From NCBI GenBank assembly GCA_017860075.1, contig JAFNAH010000075.1:1-6678 (forward strand): 6,678 nt of DNA, read 5' to 3'. The notes beneath the pieces are model-generated. The model was not told where the DNA came from. It ran no database searches and saw nothing but the letters and a program-made list of their open reading frames with translations. A program made the translations under genes and the position numbers. Shown piece after piece: positions 1-6,204 of the stretch. Origin of the DNA: Acidobacteriota bacterium. GTDB taxonomy: Bacteria > Acidobacteriota > UBA6911. Every line of letters starts with the position of its first letter. Position 1 is the stretch's first letter.

Positions 1-144
1 CGGGCGGCAGGCATGTCGACGGTCGCCGTGCCAGACAGGCTGGTCGATCCGGCCTTCTACGGCGGCGCAGACCGGATACTGTCGAGCCTCGTAGAGTTCG
101 TCCCCGAGGAATGGGGTCTGCCGCCTTATCAGCGCCAAGTCTGA
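1..144 (+). CDS. HAD-like hydrolase, C-terminal fragment (5' end outside the window)
   Basis: The reading frame is open from the first base and ends with TGA at 142-144, showing the last 47 residues of a protein whose start lies upstream. The visible tail contains VAVPD, then GGADRILSSLVEF, then WGLPPY. This matches the last strand and helix of many HAD subfamily IA phosphatases, where a 'VxxPN/D' strand is followed by 'xADxVLxSLxEF' and a closing 'xxLPxF/Y'. Family members are cytosolic Mg-dependent phosphatases or phosphomutases using an aspartate nucleophile. The DxD and Lys/Asp catalytic motifs lie outside the window, so neither substrate nor activity can be stated. The gene converges on yjbQ, with 234 bases between their stop codons. 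The family call rests on a short C-terminal signature only. Confidence 0.6.
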   Translation, partial: RAAGMSTVAVPDRLVDPAFYGGADRILSSLVEFVPEEWGLPPYQRQV

Positions 145-189
145 TACATGCATTTGCCTGTTCCGAAAATAGAACTAAAACAACAGCCC

Positions 190-318
190 GTCGGGGTCGG
201 AATCGGTATCGGCGTCGCTACCGCAGTCGGCGATCGTGATTGACCCGCTCAGGCCATGCCTTGCCGCAAACACCGAAAGCGATCGCGACTGGACCCCGAT
301 TCCGATGCCGACCCCGAC
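190..318. repeat. Long imperfect inverted repeat of TCGGNA-type hexamers in the convergent HAD/yjbQ spacer
   Basis: The left arm at 190-216 and the reverse complement of the right arm at 292-318 agree at 24 of 27 positions. Each arm is a degenerate tandem of six-base units (GTCGGG, GTCGGA, ATCGGT, ATCGGC). The 75-base spacer between arms has further self-complementary bits: GTCGC at 214-218 with GCGAC at 285-289, and GCGATC-type palindromes near 230 and 280. Folded as RNA this would give a long GC-rich hairpin downstream of both convergent genes. No T-tract follows either arm, so it is not a classical intrinsic terminator. The rest of the 145-378 spacer holds only a small hairpin at 344-359 (TGCGCA, loop TGGG, TGCGCA). 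I see no credible gene there: short frames across the repeat give DADTDSDPD or VGVGIGIGV strings produced by the hexamers. Confidence 0.7.
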
Positions 319-378
319 AGCGGAAGCATCACCGCCATTTTCCTGCGCATGGGTGCGCATCCGGCGTGTCAGCTACTG

Positions 379-801
379 TCATTCTCCTATTACCTTGATG
401 AGAATCCGCTTTTTGCGCCTGCCGTCAAACTCGCCGTAGAAGATCTGCTCCCAGGGTCCAAAATCGAGAGCACCTTCGGTCACGGCGACGACCACCTCGC
501 GGCCCATGATCTGACGCTTGTGGTGCGCATCGCCGTTGTCCTCTCCGCTGCGGTTGTGGTGATAGCGCTCAGGACTGGGATCGAAAGGGGCGAGCTTCTC
601 GAGCCAGCGGGCGTAGTCGTCGAGCAGGCCCTGCTCGTCATCGTTGATGAAGACGCTGGCGGTGATGTGCATCGCGTTTACGAGGCACAGTCCTTCTCGG
701 ATCCCGCTCTCTCGCAGGGCGGCATTCACCTGCGGCGTGATGTTGAGGAAGGCCATCCGTGAAGAAAGGCTGACTTCAAGGGTCTTTCGATATGATTTCA
801 T
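379..801 (-). CDS. yjbQ: YjbQ/UPF0047 family protein (secondary thiamine-phosphate synthase-like)
   Basis: This 140-residue protein spans the whole UPF0047 domain, the usual family length. Visible conserved features are H45/T47 in [15 protein letters not shown] (42-56), the polar stretch [10 protein letters not shown] (80-89) followed by D91, H93 and H94, and [15 protein letters not shown] at 115-129. Most family members carry a closely similar WQxIxxxEFDGxR block. E. coli YjbQ is known to have weak thiamine-phosphate synthase activity and can rescue thiE loss; its true role is unsettled, so the product name is a family label. The protein has no signal peptide and should be cytosolic. The ATG at 801 has a strong ribosome site (GGAGGTG, about four bases before the ATG). 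It overlaps the glycosyltransferase stop as ATGA, so the two are probably translationally coupled. It is the last gene of the minus-strand run. Confidence 0.9.
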   Translation of the reverse strand: MKSYRKTLEVSLSSRMAFLNITPQVNAALRESGIREGLCLVNAMHITASVFINDDEQGLLDDYARWLEKLAPFDPSPERYHHNRSGEDNGDAHHKRQIMGREVVVAVTEGALDFGPWEQIFYGEFDGRRKKRILIKVIGE

Positions 802-1934
802 GGCACCTCCGGGATGTTGGGAAATGATGAAGAACGATCGTTGTCCACCTTCCAGGGCCCAAGCTCGACCATCCGCCGCGCGGCGGTCACCTCACCACCG
901 GCCGGCAAGGAAAATGCCGGTTCCGGCGCGTTCTGAAGCATCTCGAGTCCGGGCATCAGGTCACCTCCGTAGAGCATGGCTGCCGGGATGTGGGCATTCC
1001 GTAGGTATCGCCTGATTGCATTCTCGAGTATCGCATACTCTCGAAAGTCCGTGCGTTCGGCGAAGAGCAGCGGTTTCCTGTTGACGATGCAGTCGGCGAC
1101 GATGCCGTATCCCGGTTTGGAGACGACCGCGTCAACCGACGCCAGGATGTCCCTGAAGGGGAGGCGCTCTCGATCTACGGCATGGATGTTTCGGGCGTTC
1201 CACGCGAGGGGCAGCACGGTGAAGAATTCGCAGCCTGATATCCTCTCAACGGCGGCCGGAGCTTTATCGTCCCATGCAAGCGTCGCGAATGAGAGCAGCA
1301 CCCACATTTTCCGCGGGTCGCTCCCCGTGAGGGAGGCCATCTCGTCCCGTCGTCCTCGCCCCGGGACTCCCACCAAGGGAAGATCTTCAATTCTCGGAAA
1401 AGACTTCATCTCCTCGTGAAATGGGAGGCGCAGCAGAAGGTCGGCATTCGAGTATCCGCGCTCGAACGCCGTGATGACCGGATCCCATGACGCGCTCCGG
1501 TCTTTGTATGCTGCATAGATCCAGTCCCAGCCAAAATTACCCACCGCGAGCCTCGGAAGTCCGGCCCGTGCAGCTGCGGCAAGCGGTATTGCGGGAATGT
1601 CCGCCACCACGAGGCCAACCCGGCTCTCTGTCAGAAAATCGGCCTCTTCTGCAACCAGTGTGTCCCAACGCTCACAGAGGGCCGAAATCCGGGCCAGGGT
1701 GGCATCCACATCGACCTGAATCGAGTCAATCTGGACCATGCCCAGGTCAAAGGAGCCGGGGCGGCATGCGACACGCACACCCTGCAGGCGATTCAGCAGG
1801 AACGCAGGCGGGAGATCGCTGACGATGTTGACTGGCACGTCCGGGCAGCGATCGGCGAAGGCGCGGATGATATCGGCGGAGCGCACCCCGTGTCCGTAAC
1901 CGTGTGCGCTTATGTAGTAGGCAAGGGCACGCAT
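798..1934 (-). CDS. Glycosyltransferase-like protein related to the N-terminal domain of plant L-arabinokinase
   Basis: This 378-residue cytosolic protein has a GT-B-like (MurG/GT28-type) layout. The N-terminal nucleotide-fold motif [16 protein letters not shown] lies at 6-21, [11 protein letters not shown] at 133-143, a [11 protein letters not shown] segment at 167-176, and a C-terminal donor-site-like [12 protein letters not shown] at 270-281 followed by ERTDFREYA. From memory, plant L-arabinokinases carry NFSWDFIYAEY, IGYGTVSE and RRDYFNEE at the matching places ahead of their GHMP kinase domain. Here the kinase half is absent. Substrates are unknown; transfer of a sugar from a nucleotide donor is an inference from the fold. 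I chose ATG 1934 because family members begin a few residues before the GHGxGH motif. A GTG at 1976 would add 14 unconserved residues, and neither start has a clear ribosome site. The gene lies 73 bases after trxB and overlaps yjbQ by four bases. Confidence 0.75.
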   Translation of the reverse strand: MRALAYYISAHGYGHGVRSADIIRAFADRCPDVPVNIVSDLPPAFLLNRLQGVRVACRPGSFDLGMVQIDSIQVDVDATLARISALCERWDTLVAEEADFLTESRVGLVVADIPAIPLAAAARAGLPRLAVGNFGWDWIYAAYKDRSASWDPVITAFERGYSNADLLLRLPFHEEMKSFPRIEDLPLVGVPGRGRRDEMASLTGSDPRKMWVLLSFATLAWDDKAPAAVERISGCEFFTVLPLAWNARNIHAVDRERLPFRDILASVDAVVSKPGYGIVADCIVNRKPLLFAERTDFREYAILENAIRRYLRNAHIPAAMLYGGDLMPGLEMLQNAPEPAFSLPAGGEVTAARRMVELGPWKVDNDRSSSFPNIPEVP

Positions 1935-2007
1935 AGCGGCGCATGAGTCCGGGAGCCGGGCCCTTCCGGTTGTCACGGCGTGCCCGGAGATATCCCGCCG
2001 GTGAACT

Positions 2008-2946
2008 CTACCTGTCCGGATGCGATTGCAGCCAGCGTTCGGCCCGCAGGGCGGCCATGCAGCCGAAGCCTGCAGCGGTTATCGCCTGGCGGTATTCGGG
2101 ATCGTGCACGTCGCCGGCGGCGAAGACTCCCTCCATGCTGGTTTCGACGAAGTCATGCGTAACGATGTAACCCTGCGGATTGAGCGCAAGCACCCCCTGC
2201 AGGAAGTCGGTGTTCGGCTTGTGGCCGATTGCCATGAAGACTCCCCCGACCGGCTCTACCTTCTCCTCCCCTGTGAGGACGTTTCTGATTCTGACAGCCT
2301 CCAGCACATCTCCGCCCACGTACTCCGTAATCACGGTATTCCAGAGGAAGTGTATCTTCGGCTCCGCGAGCGCTCGGTCGCGCATGACCTTGCTCGCACG
2401 GAGTTCCTCCCTGCGGTGGACCACGACGACTTTCACCGCATGGTGCGCAAGGGTGAGAGCCTCTTCCATCGCGGTATCCCCTCCCCCGACCACCATAACC
2501 TCCTGCCCGCGGAAGAAGAGACCGTCACATACCGCACATGCTGAGATGCCGCGGTTCCTGAACTTCATCTCGTTTGGCAGGTTCAGCCACTTGGCATTGG
2601 CCCCCGTGGCTATGATCACCGTTCGCGCATCATGCCAGTCGCCCTCCGTTCGGACGCGAAAAGGCCCTCCAGGCCGAAAGTCCGTCTCCTCGACGTCCAG
2701 TTCGAGGATCTCGGTTCCGAAACGTTCAGCCTGTTTGCGCATGTGCTCCATGAGTTCGGGCCCGGTGATTCCCTCGTGGAAGCCGGGGAAATTCTCCACT
2801 TCAGTGGTGAACATCAATTGCCCCCCGGGCAGGGATGTGCTCTTGGGCTGACCCGCCAGCACCAGGGGCGACAAGTTGGCACGCGCGGCATAGATGGCAG
2901 CAGTGAAGCCCGCGGGCCCTGAACCGACGATGATCACGTTACGCAT
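2008..2946 (-). CDS. trxB: Thioredoxin reductase (NADPH, FAD-dependent)
   Basis: The product transfers electrons from NADPH through FAD to a redox-active disulfide and then to thioredoxin in the cytosol. At 312 residues it has the usual length of low-molecular-weight bacterial TrxB. Visible in order are the FAD dinucleotide motif VGSGPAG (7-13), ATGA (113-116), the redox-active CAVC followed by D141 (137-141), the NADPH-binding VVGGGDTAMEEA (152-163) with the HRR phosphate-binding patch (177-179), the second FAD motif GVFAAGDV (273-280), and RQAITAAGFG (286-295). All key residues are intact. The ATG at 2946 has AAGGAG upstream with about ten bases of spacing. It sits downstream of the methyltransferase-like gene, beyond a strong hairpin, so it may have its own promoter, but I could not identify convincing -35/-10 boxes. 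No thioredoxin gene is visible in the window. Confidence 0.96.
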   Translation of the reverse strand: MRNVIIVGSGPAGFTAAIYAARANLSPLVLAGQPKSTSLPGGQLMFTTEVENFPGFHEGITGPELMEHMRKQAERFGTEILELDVEETDFRPGGPFRVRTEGDWHDARTVIIATGANAKWLNLPNEMKFRNRGISACAVCDGLFFRGQEVMVVGGGDTAMEEALTLAHHAVKVVVVHRREELRASKVMRDRALAEPKIHFLWNTVITEYVGGDVLEAVRIRNVLTGEEKVEPVGGVFMAIGHKPNTDFLQGVLALNPQGYIVTHDFVETSMEGVFAAGDVHDPEYRQAITAAGFGCMAALRAERWLQSHPDR

Positions 2947-3023
2947 TTCTTACCATCTCCTTGCGCCGGCCTGGCGAATCCGTCACGGGACGGGCGCTGT
3001 CCATGGAAACGCTAGAGAAAGCA

Positions 3024-3044
3024 GGTGGCGGCTCTGCCGCCACC
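3024..3044 (-). terminator. Perfect 9-bp hairpin just after the methyltransferase-like gene
   Basis: GGTGGCGGC (3024-3032) and GCCGCCACC (3036-3044) form a perfect 9-bp GC-rich stem with a three-base loop. On the minus strand it begins five bases after the TAG stop of the upstream gene and is followed by TGCTTTCTCT, a moderately T-rich run. Position and shape suit an intrinsic terminator, though the T-tract is interrupted. It may only partly block read-through into trxB. Confidence 0.55.
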
Positions 3045-3049
3045 ATACG

Positions 3050-3679
3050 CTACACGGGGAAGTCGTTGGATTCCTCCTGGCGCAGGAACAGGTATTCCTG
3101 AACCCCGTGTCGGAGCAGAAAGGAATTGAGCACCTGGAAACCTGGCATCATCCGGGCGACATCCCGCGGTTGATATCTGGGACAGGGCCTGCTGCCTGAG
3201 CCCACCTTCTCGTACAGGACCTGCTCCTGGTTAAGAATCCTGAACCTGTTTGGATGCAGCGGAATCGATGGCGAGGACGACAGGAGGGCAAATAGCAGCG
3301 CCCCGGCGCGGCAATAACGGCTCAGAAGCCCGGCTATGGCCTGGGTGTGATCAGGTTCCAGGTAGTTGAAGAGATCCCAGGTCAGGATGATGTCAAACCG
3401 GTCATTTCGATCAAAGGCAAAAAGGCTTTGGAGCGTTGTAGCATCGTAACTCCCGTCTGCAGGCCGCGGGGAGCCAAGCCCCTCCCAGGTCCGGTAATAA
3501 TCCTCGAAACAGATCCGGGAAGCATAGGGCGTCCAGAACTTGAGGTTGCCTCCCAGGGCAGGGCCGAAATCAAGGATAGTGTGCAGACGGCCGGGTTCGA
3601 GCTGCTGCAGGAGAGCGCCGAGGGCCAGCGAGCGATAGGCCGGCGCTTCGTTTGACGTGTGAGAGGAAGCCTTTGACAT
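3050..3679 (-). CDS. Class I SAM-dependent methyltransferase-like protein, target unknown
   Basis: The 209-residue protein shows the start of a Rossmann-like methyltransferase fold. ILDFGPALGGN at 35-45 fits motif I (hhDhGxxxGxx), the acidic ED at 59-60 ends the presumed second strand, and FDIILTWDLFNYLEPD at 95-110 fits the motif IV region that follows. A helix-rich central part (112-130) and a C-terminal YLFLR strand (196-200) complete the domain. No signal peptide or membrane segment is seen. The substrate cannot be inferred. The predicted start ATG 3679 lacks a clear Shine-Dalgarno sequence, so translation may be weak or depend on the upstream bactofilin gene, whose stop is 102 bases away on the same strand. 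That spacing suggests co-transcription with the bactofilin. The family call is moderate because motif I is the only strong signature. Confidence 0.6.
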   Translation of the reverse strand: MSKASSHTSNEAPAYRSLALGALLQQLEPGRLHTILDFGPALGGNLKFWTPYASRICFEDYYRTWEGLGSPRPADGSYDATTLQSLFAFDRNDRFDIILTWDLFNYLEPDHTQAIAGLLSRYCRAGALLFALLSSSPSIPLHPNRFRILNQEQVLYEKVGSGSRPCPRYQPRDVARMMPGFQVLNSFLLRHGVQEYLFLRQEESNDFPV

Positions 3680-3781
3680 TTCAAACAGGCTCGCGATCGA
3701 AGGGGCGTGCGACCCGCGAATCTCGGGTTCAGCCTGCCGTCGGAGAGCCTCCTGACGGCTGTCGACGCCGGAGGCAGAAGG

Positions 3782-4264
3782 CTACTTGAGTCCTCCGGGA
3801 GCCGTGGCTCCAGGGGTAGCAGCCGACGGCGCCTGGTCGCGCTGGGCTGCTTCCTTCGGGCTCATGTCAATGCTGCCTTTAAAGTTGGCGCCGTCTTCGA
3901 GCACCACCCGGGGAGCAAGAATATTCCCCCGGACCGTGCTGGACTGCCGCAAAACAAGCTGTTCATCGCTGTAGAGATTTCCGTGCACTTCGCCTTCGAC
4001 GGTGATCACCTTGCCGTACAGGTCCGCCTTGACGCGGCCGTTTTTCCCGACAGTGATATTATGCTTGCGTAGTTCGACCCTGCCCTCAACCCGGCCATCG
4101 ATGATCAAATCCTCTTCACCGGTCAGGTCGCCCTTTATAAGTATGGTTGGTCCGATCAAGGCACGCTCCTTGGACGCATTCATTGGATTTCGAGATGGCG
4201 AAACGGGCGGCGGCTGAGCCGCCGGGGGGGATTGGACTCCTCGTGTATCTGCCTGTTTCCACAT
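3782..4264 (-). CDS. Bactofilin (polymer-forming cytoskeletal protein)
   Basis: Bactofilins polymerise without nucleotide into beta-helical filaments that act as scaffolds for envelope-synthesis or polarity proteins at the inner face of the membrane. This 160-residue protein has the family's layout: a short Pro-rich disordered head (about 10-30), the beta-helix domain (about 38-134) and a disordered Ala/Pro tail (135-160). The domain opens with IGPTILIKGDLTGEEDLIIDG (family-typical 'IKGxLxGxEDLxIDGxVEG') and proceeds in repeats such as VEGRV, NITVGKNGRVKA, VITVEGEVHGN and FKGSIDM. I placed the start at ATG 4264, which has GGGAGGT seven to eight bases upstream and gives the typical MWK opening; an upstream TTG at 4285 would add seven residues without a ribosome site. 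It heads the minus-strand gene run, divergent from cimA. Confidence 0.93.
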   Translation of the reverse strand: MWKQADTRGVQSPPAAQPPPVSPSRNPMNASKERALIGPTILIKGDLTGEEDLIIDGRVEGRVELRKHNITVGKNGRVKADLYGKVITVEGEVHGNLYSDEQLVLRQSSTVRGNILAPRVVLEDGANFKGSIDMSPKEAAQRDQAPSAATPGATAPGGLK

Positions 4265-4298
4265 TGCTTGAACCTCCCGGAACAAGAGCCGAATTTCT

Positions 4299-4327
4299 AT
4301 TTTTTAGAATCACCACCGATAAGTCAA
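4299..4327 (-). promoter_or_regulatory. Candidate sigma70-type promoter for the bactofilin gene
   Basis: Reading the minus strand, TTGACT (4322-4327, five of six to TTGACA) is followed after 17 bases by AAAAAT (4299-4304, four of six to TATAAT). This is an A/T-rich island within otherwise GC-rich DNA. Transcription would start near 4292, leaving a roughly 28-base untranslated leader that contains the GGAGGT ribosome site. The -10 match is modest and the organism's consensus is unknown. Confidence 0.4.
4305..4310 (+). promoter_or_regulatory. Candidate -10 box for the cimA leader transcript
   Basis: TAGAAT on the plus strand matches five of six positions of TATAAT and lies in the only A/T-rich stretch upstream of cimA. 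No good -35 hexamer is present 16-18 bases upstream (positions near 4282 read ACAAGA). If used, RNA would start near 4317, giving about 250 nucleotides of leader before the attenuator T-tract. The box overlaps the spacer of the candidate divergent promoter. A GC-rich hairpin (CCCCG 4335-4339 with CGGGG 4364-4368, inner CGGG/CCCG) would fold just before the leader-peptide ribosome site. Confidence 0.25.
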
Positions 4328-4389
4328 CCGTAAACCCCGCCGCGGCTCGGGCTCTCCCGCTGCCGGGGCAGCAAGGAGCGTGTTTACAA

Positions 4390-4509
4390 ATGGCCTCGAG
4401 TGTGGCACATTCGAGGGTGATGTCAGCAGCCATGAAGATCGACGCCTTGATGCGCAACCCCATCGGCATCATTACCATTGAAATCAAAGGTCCTCCGGCA
4501 GGCGGATAG
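4390..4509 (+). CDS. Isoleucine-rich leader peptide of the cimA attenuator
   Basis: The frame ATG 4390 to TAG 4507-4509 encodes 39 residues. Residues 25-32 are I-G-I-I-T-I-E-I, so five isoleucine codons (at 4462, 4468, 4471, 4477 and 4483) fall within eight, with a sixth at 4438. The tail KGPPAGG ends inside the base-pairing region of the attenuator. AAGGAG at 4373-4378 is 11 bases ahead of the chosen ATG; in-frame ATGs at 4420, 4432 and 4450 are alternatives and all keep the isoleucine run. Leader peptides of this kind (ilvL, leuL, trpL, hisL) are short and act by being translated, with ribosome position deciding the RNA fold; the peptide itself normally has no job. Expression and stalling are inferred. 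The link to isoleucine is strongly supported by the gene that follows, cimA. Confidence 0.75.
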   Translation: MASSVAHSRVMSAAMKIDALMRNPIGIITIEIKGPPAGG

Positions 4510-4545
4510 AGGCCAGCAATCGTGCCAGAGCCCGCCTTCATCCGC
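4489..4545 (+). promoter_or_regulatory. Competing pause and antiterminator pairings of the cimA attenuator
   Basis: Segment 2 (4502-4513) can pair with segment 3, the left terminator arm (4534-4545). GCGGAT pairs with ATCCGC and GAGGC with GCCTT, leaving one A-C mismatch and one G-T pair over 12 positions. Segment 2 covers the leader stop codon. Segment 1 (GGTCCTC, 4489-4495) can pair with GAGGCC (4509-4514) with one bulged T as a 1:2 hairpin. A ribosome stalled at the Ile codons would leave segment 2 free for segment 3, favouring read-through. A ribosome that reaches the stop would cover segment 2 and let the terminator form. The pairings are read by eye; free energies were not computed. Confidence 0.65.
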
Positions 4546-4569
4546 CAAGCGGATGGGGGCGTTTTTGTT
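4533..4569 (+). terminator. Intrinsic terminator (attenuator) before cimA
   Basis: Positions 4533-4545 pair with 4549-4561 in an unbroken 13-bp stem, two pairs being G-T, closed by the loop CAA. The stem is followed at once by TTTTTGTT (4562-4569). This is a textbook Rho-independent terminator on the plus strand. It lies between the leader peptide stop and the cimA ribosome site, and no other plus-strand gene lies upstream of it within 4 kb. It therefore most likely interrupts the cimA transcript rather than ending another operon. Confidence 0.85.
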
Positions 4570-4591
4570 AAGGGGATCACAGGAGACGCCC

Positions 4592-6184
4592 ATGAAAATC
4601 CAGATGTACGATACGACCCTGCGGGACGGAACCCAGAGCGAAAGCGTGGCCTTCTCTGTGCACGACAAGCTCCGGGTGGCGCGAAAACTCGATGAGTTGG
4701 GCATCGATTACATCGAGGGAGGCTGGCCGGGATCCAACGACAAAGATGCGGAGTTCTTCCGCCGCGCCGCCGCGCTCCCCTGGCACCATGCCAGGCTTGC
4801 GGCTTTCGGCAGCACGGCGCACCCGAATTACCGTCCGGAGGACGACCCGAACCTTCTCGCGCTGCTCGACGCATCCACGCCGGTCGTCACGATCTTCGGA
4901 AAGTCCTGGGACTTTCACGTCACCAACGCTCTCAAGATTCCGCTCAGCCGCAATTGCGAGATCATCCGGGCATCCGTTGCCTTTCTGAAAACAGCCGGGC
5001 GGGAGGTCATATATGACGCCGAGCATTTCTTTGACGGGTTCGCGGCAAATCCCGAGTACGCGCTGGCCACCCTGCGCGCGGCGGAGGAGGGTGGTGCCGA
5101 CATGCTCGTGCTCTGCGACACGAACGGCGGGAGCCTTACGCGCCACATCGAGGAGAGCATCCGTCAGGTCCAGGCCCACGCAGGCCTCCCGCTCGGAATC
5201 CACGCGCACAACGATTCCGAGCTTGCGGTGGCGAACAGTCTGGCAGCCGTCGCATGCGGTGCCGTGCAAGTCCAGGGGACAATCAACGGTTACGGAGAGC
5301 GCTGCGGGAACGCTAACCTCTGCTCCGTGATTCCCAATCTGGAACTCAAGACGGGCCACACGACAATCGGCAGGGATCGGCTGCAGATGATTTCCGCGGT
5401 GTCGAAGTTCATCAGCCAGGTGGCCAACCTGCCTCACCGGAAGGAGCTGCCGTATGTGGGGGCAAGCGCCTTCGCGCACAAGGGCGGCATCCACGTGAGC
5501 GCGGTCCTCAAAGACACATCGACTTACGAGCACATCACGCCTGAAACCGTCGGGAACAGCCGTCGCGTGCTGGTCTCGGAGCTCTCGGGCAGGAGTAACC
5601 TGCTGTACAAGGCCCGGGAAATGGGGCTCGATCTGGGCGAGCACCAGGACAAACTGAAGGTCGCGCTGAGCCGGATCAAGAAGCTCGAAAGTGAGGGGTA
5701 CGAGTTCGAGGCTGCGGAGGCTTCAGTCCGCGTCCTGATGGAGACGGCGGTGCATGGCGAGCGGGAATTCTTCACCATTGACAACTTCCGCGTCGTCACG
5801 GACATGCACGCCACGGGGGAAGTAACCTCGGAGGCCACCGTGAAGATTCACGTCGGCAACAGGGTCGTGCACACGGCGGCCGAGGGTGTCGGCCCGGTTC
5901 ACGCACTCGATCGCGCCCTGCATAAGGCCCTGTTCGAGGACTTCGAGCCGCTGCGGGCCGTCGAATTGACGGACTACAAGGTACGCGTGCTCGAGGAAAC
6001 CCACGGGACGGCGGCGAAGGTCCGTGTCCATATCCAGCAGTCCGACGGCGTTGAGTACTGGACCACGGTCGGAGTATCGGAGAACATCCTCGAGGCGAGC
6101 TACCAGGCGTTAGCAGACGGAGTCAGGTACAAGCTGCTGAAGGAGAGGGTGCCTGTTCCTGCCGGCGGCAGGGGCGCAGAGTGA
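4592..6184 (+). CDS. cimA: Citramalate synthase (LeuA-like acyltransferase)
   Basis: The enzyme condenses pyruvate and acetyl-CoA to (R)-citramalate, the first step of the threonine-independent route to 2-oxobutanoate and isoleucine. The 530 residues match the long CimA type rather than the re/si-homocitrate or isopropylmalate forms. Seen in order: YDTTLRDGTQ (6-15) with R11/D12 at the active site; YIEGGWPGSN (40-49); catalytic-region YDAEHFFDGF (141-150); metal ligands in GIHAHNDSE (202-210) and GYGERCGNANL (233-243); AFAHKGGIHVSAV (293-305); and a C-terminal LeuA-type dimer/allosteric domain (about 395-515) with HGTAAKVRVHIQ and WTTVGVSENILEASYQALADG. ATG 4592 has AGGAG six bases upstream and starts right at the family N-terminus; the frame is open further upstream but runs through the attenuator. 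Control is likely by isoleucine at two levels: attenuation and end-product inhibition (the latter known for other CimAs). Confidence 0.94.
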   Translation: MKIQMYDTTLRDGTQSESVAFSVHDKLRVARKLDELGIDYIEGGWPGSNDKDAEFFRRAAALPWHHARLAAFGSTAHPNYRPEDDPNLLALLDASTPVVTIFGKSWDFHVTNALKIPLSRNCEIIRASVAFLKTAGREVIYDAEHFFDGFAANPEYALATLRAAEEGGADMLVLCDTNGGSLTRHIEESIRQVQAHAGLPLGIHAHNDSELAVANSLAAVACGAVQVQGTINGYGERCGNANLCSVIPNLELKTGHTTIGRDRLQMISAVSKFISQVANLPHRKELPYVGASAFAHKGGIHVSAVLKDTSTYEHITPETVGNSRRVLVSELSGRSNLLYKAREMGLDLGEHQDKLKVALSRIKKLESEGYEFEAAEASVRVLMETAVHGEREFFTIDNFRVVTDMHATGEVTSEATVKIHVGNRVVHTAAEGVGPVHALDRALHKALFEDFEPLRAVELTDYKVRVLEETHGTAAKVRVHIQQSDGVEYWTTVGVSENILEASYQALADGVRYKLLKERVPVPAGGRGAE

Positions 6185-6188
6185 AGGG

Positions 6189-6204
6189 GCGGTCATTTGA
6201 CCGC
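6189..6204. terminator. Short perfect hairpin between convergent cimA and hydrolase genes
   Basis: GCGGTCA (6189-6195) and TGACCGC (6198-6204) form a 7-bp inverted repeat around TT, or 6 bp with a four-base loop. It begins five bases after the cimA stop and includes the stop codon of the opposing gene (6193-6195). Its symmetry would let it act on both strands, but there is no T-run on either side, so terminator function is only suggested by its position. Confidence 0.3.

Noticed and set aside
175..360. Small minus-strand frame with VGVGIGIGV and DADTDSDPD strings
   Set aside because: Both strings are translations of the two arms of the hexamer inverted repeat. There is no ribosome site or family resemblance.
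1935..1976. GTG start at 1976 for the glycosyltransferase
   Set aside because: The 14 extra residues look unconserved and there is no ribosome site. The ATG at 1934 places the GHGxGH motif where the family has it, although the choice is not certain.
2180..2851. Long plus-strand open frames opposite trxB
   Set aside because: They are Ser/Arg-rich without recognisable motifs, and the minus-strand frame is a complete thioredoxin reductase.
3736..3759. GCCGTC/GACGGC hairpin between the bactofilin and methyltransferase-like genes
   Set aside because: The stem is only six bases with a 12-base loop and no T-tract follows, so it is not convincing as a terminator.
4317..4569. T-box riboswitch before cimA
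   Set aside because: A terminator before an amino-acid gene suggested this, but I found no T-box sequence (AGGGTGGNACCGCG) and no stem I/specifier arrangement. The translated Ile run explains the region better.
4478..4591. N-terminal extension of CimA to an upstream TTG
   Set aside because: The frame is open, but it runs through the terminator stem and T-tract. The ATG at 4592 has a good ribosome site and matches the family start.
4577..5644. A 355-codon minus-strand open frame opposite cimA
   Set aside because: The plus-strand product is an unmistakable CimA with all motifs. The antisense frame gives no recognisable domain and is the usual by-product of third-position GC bias.
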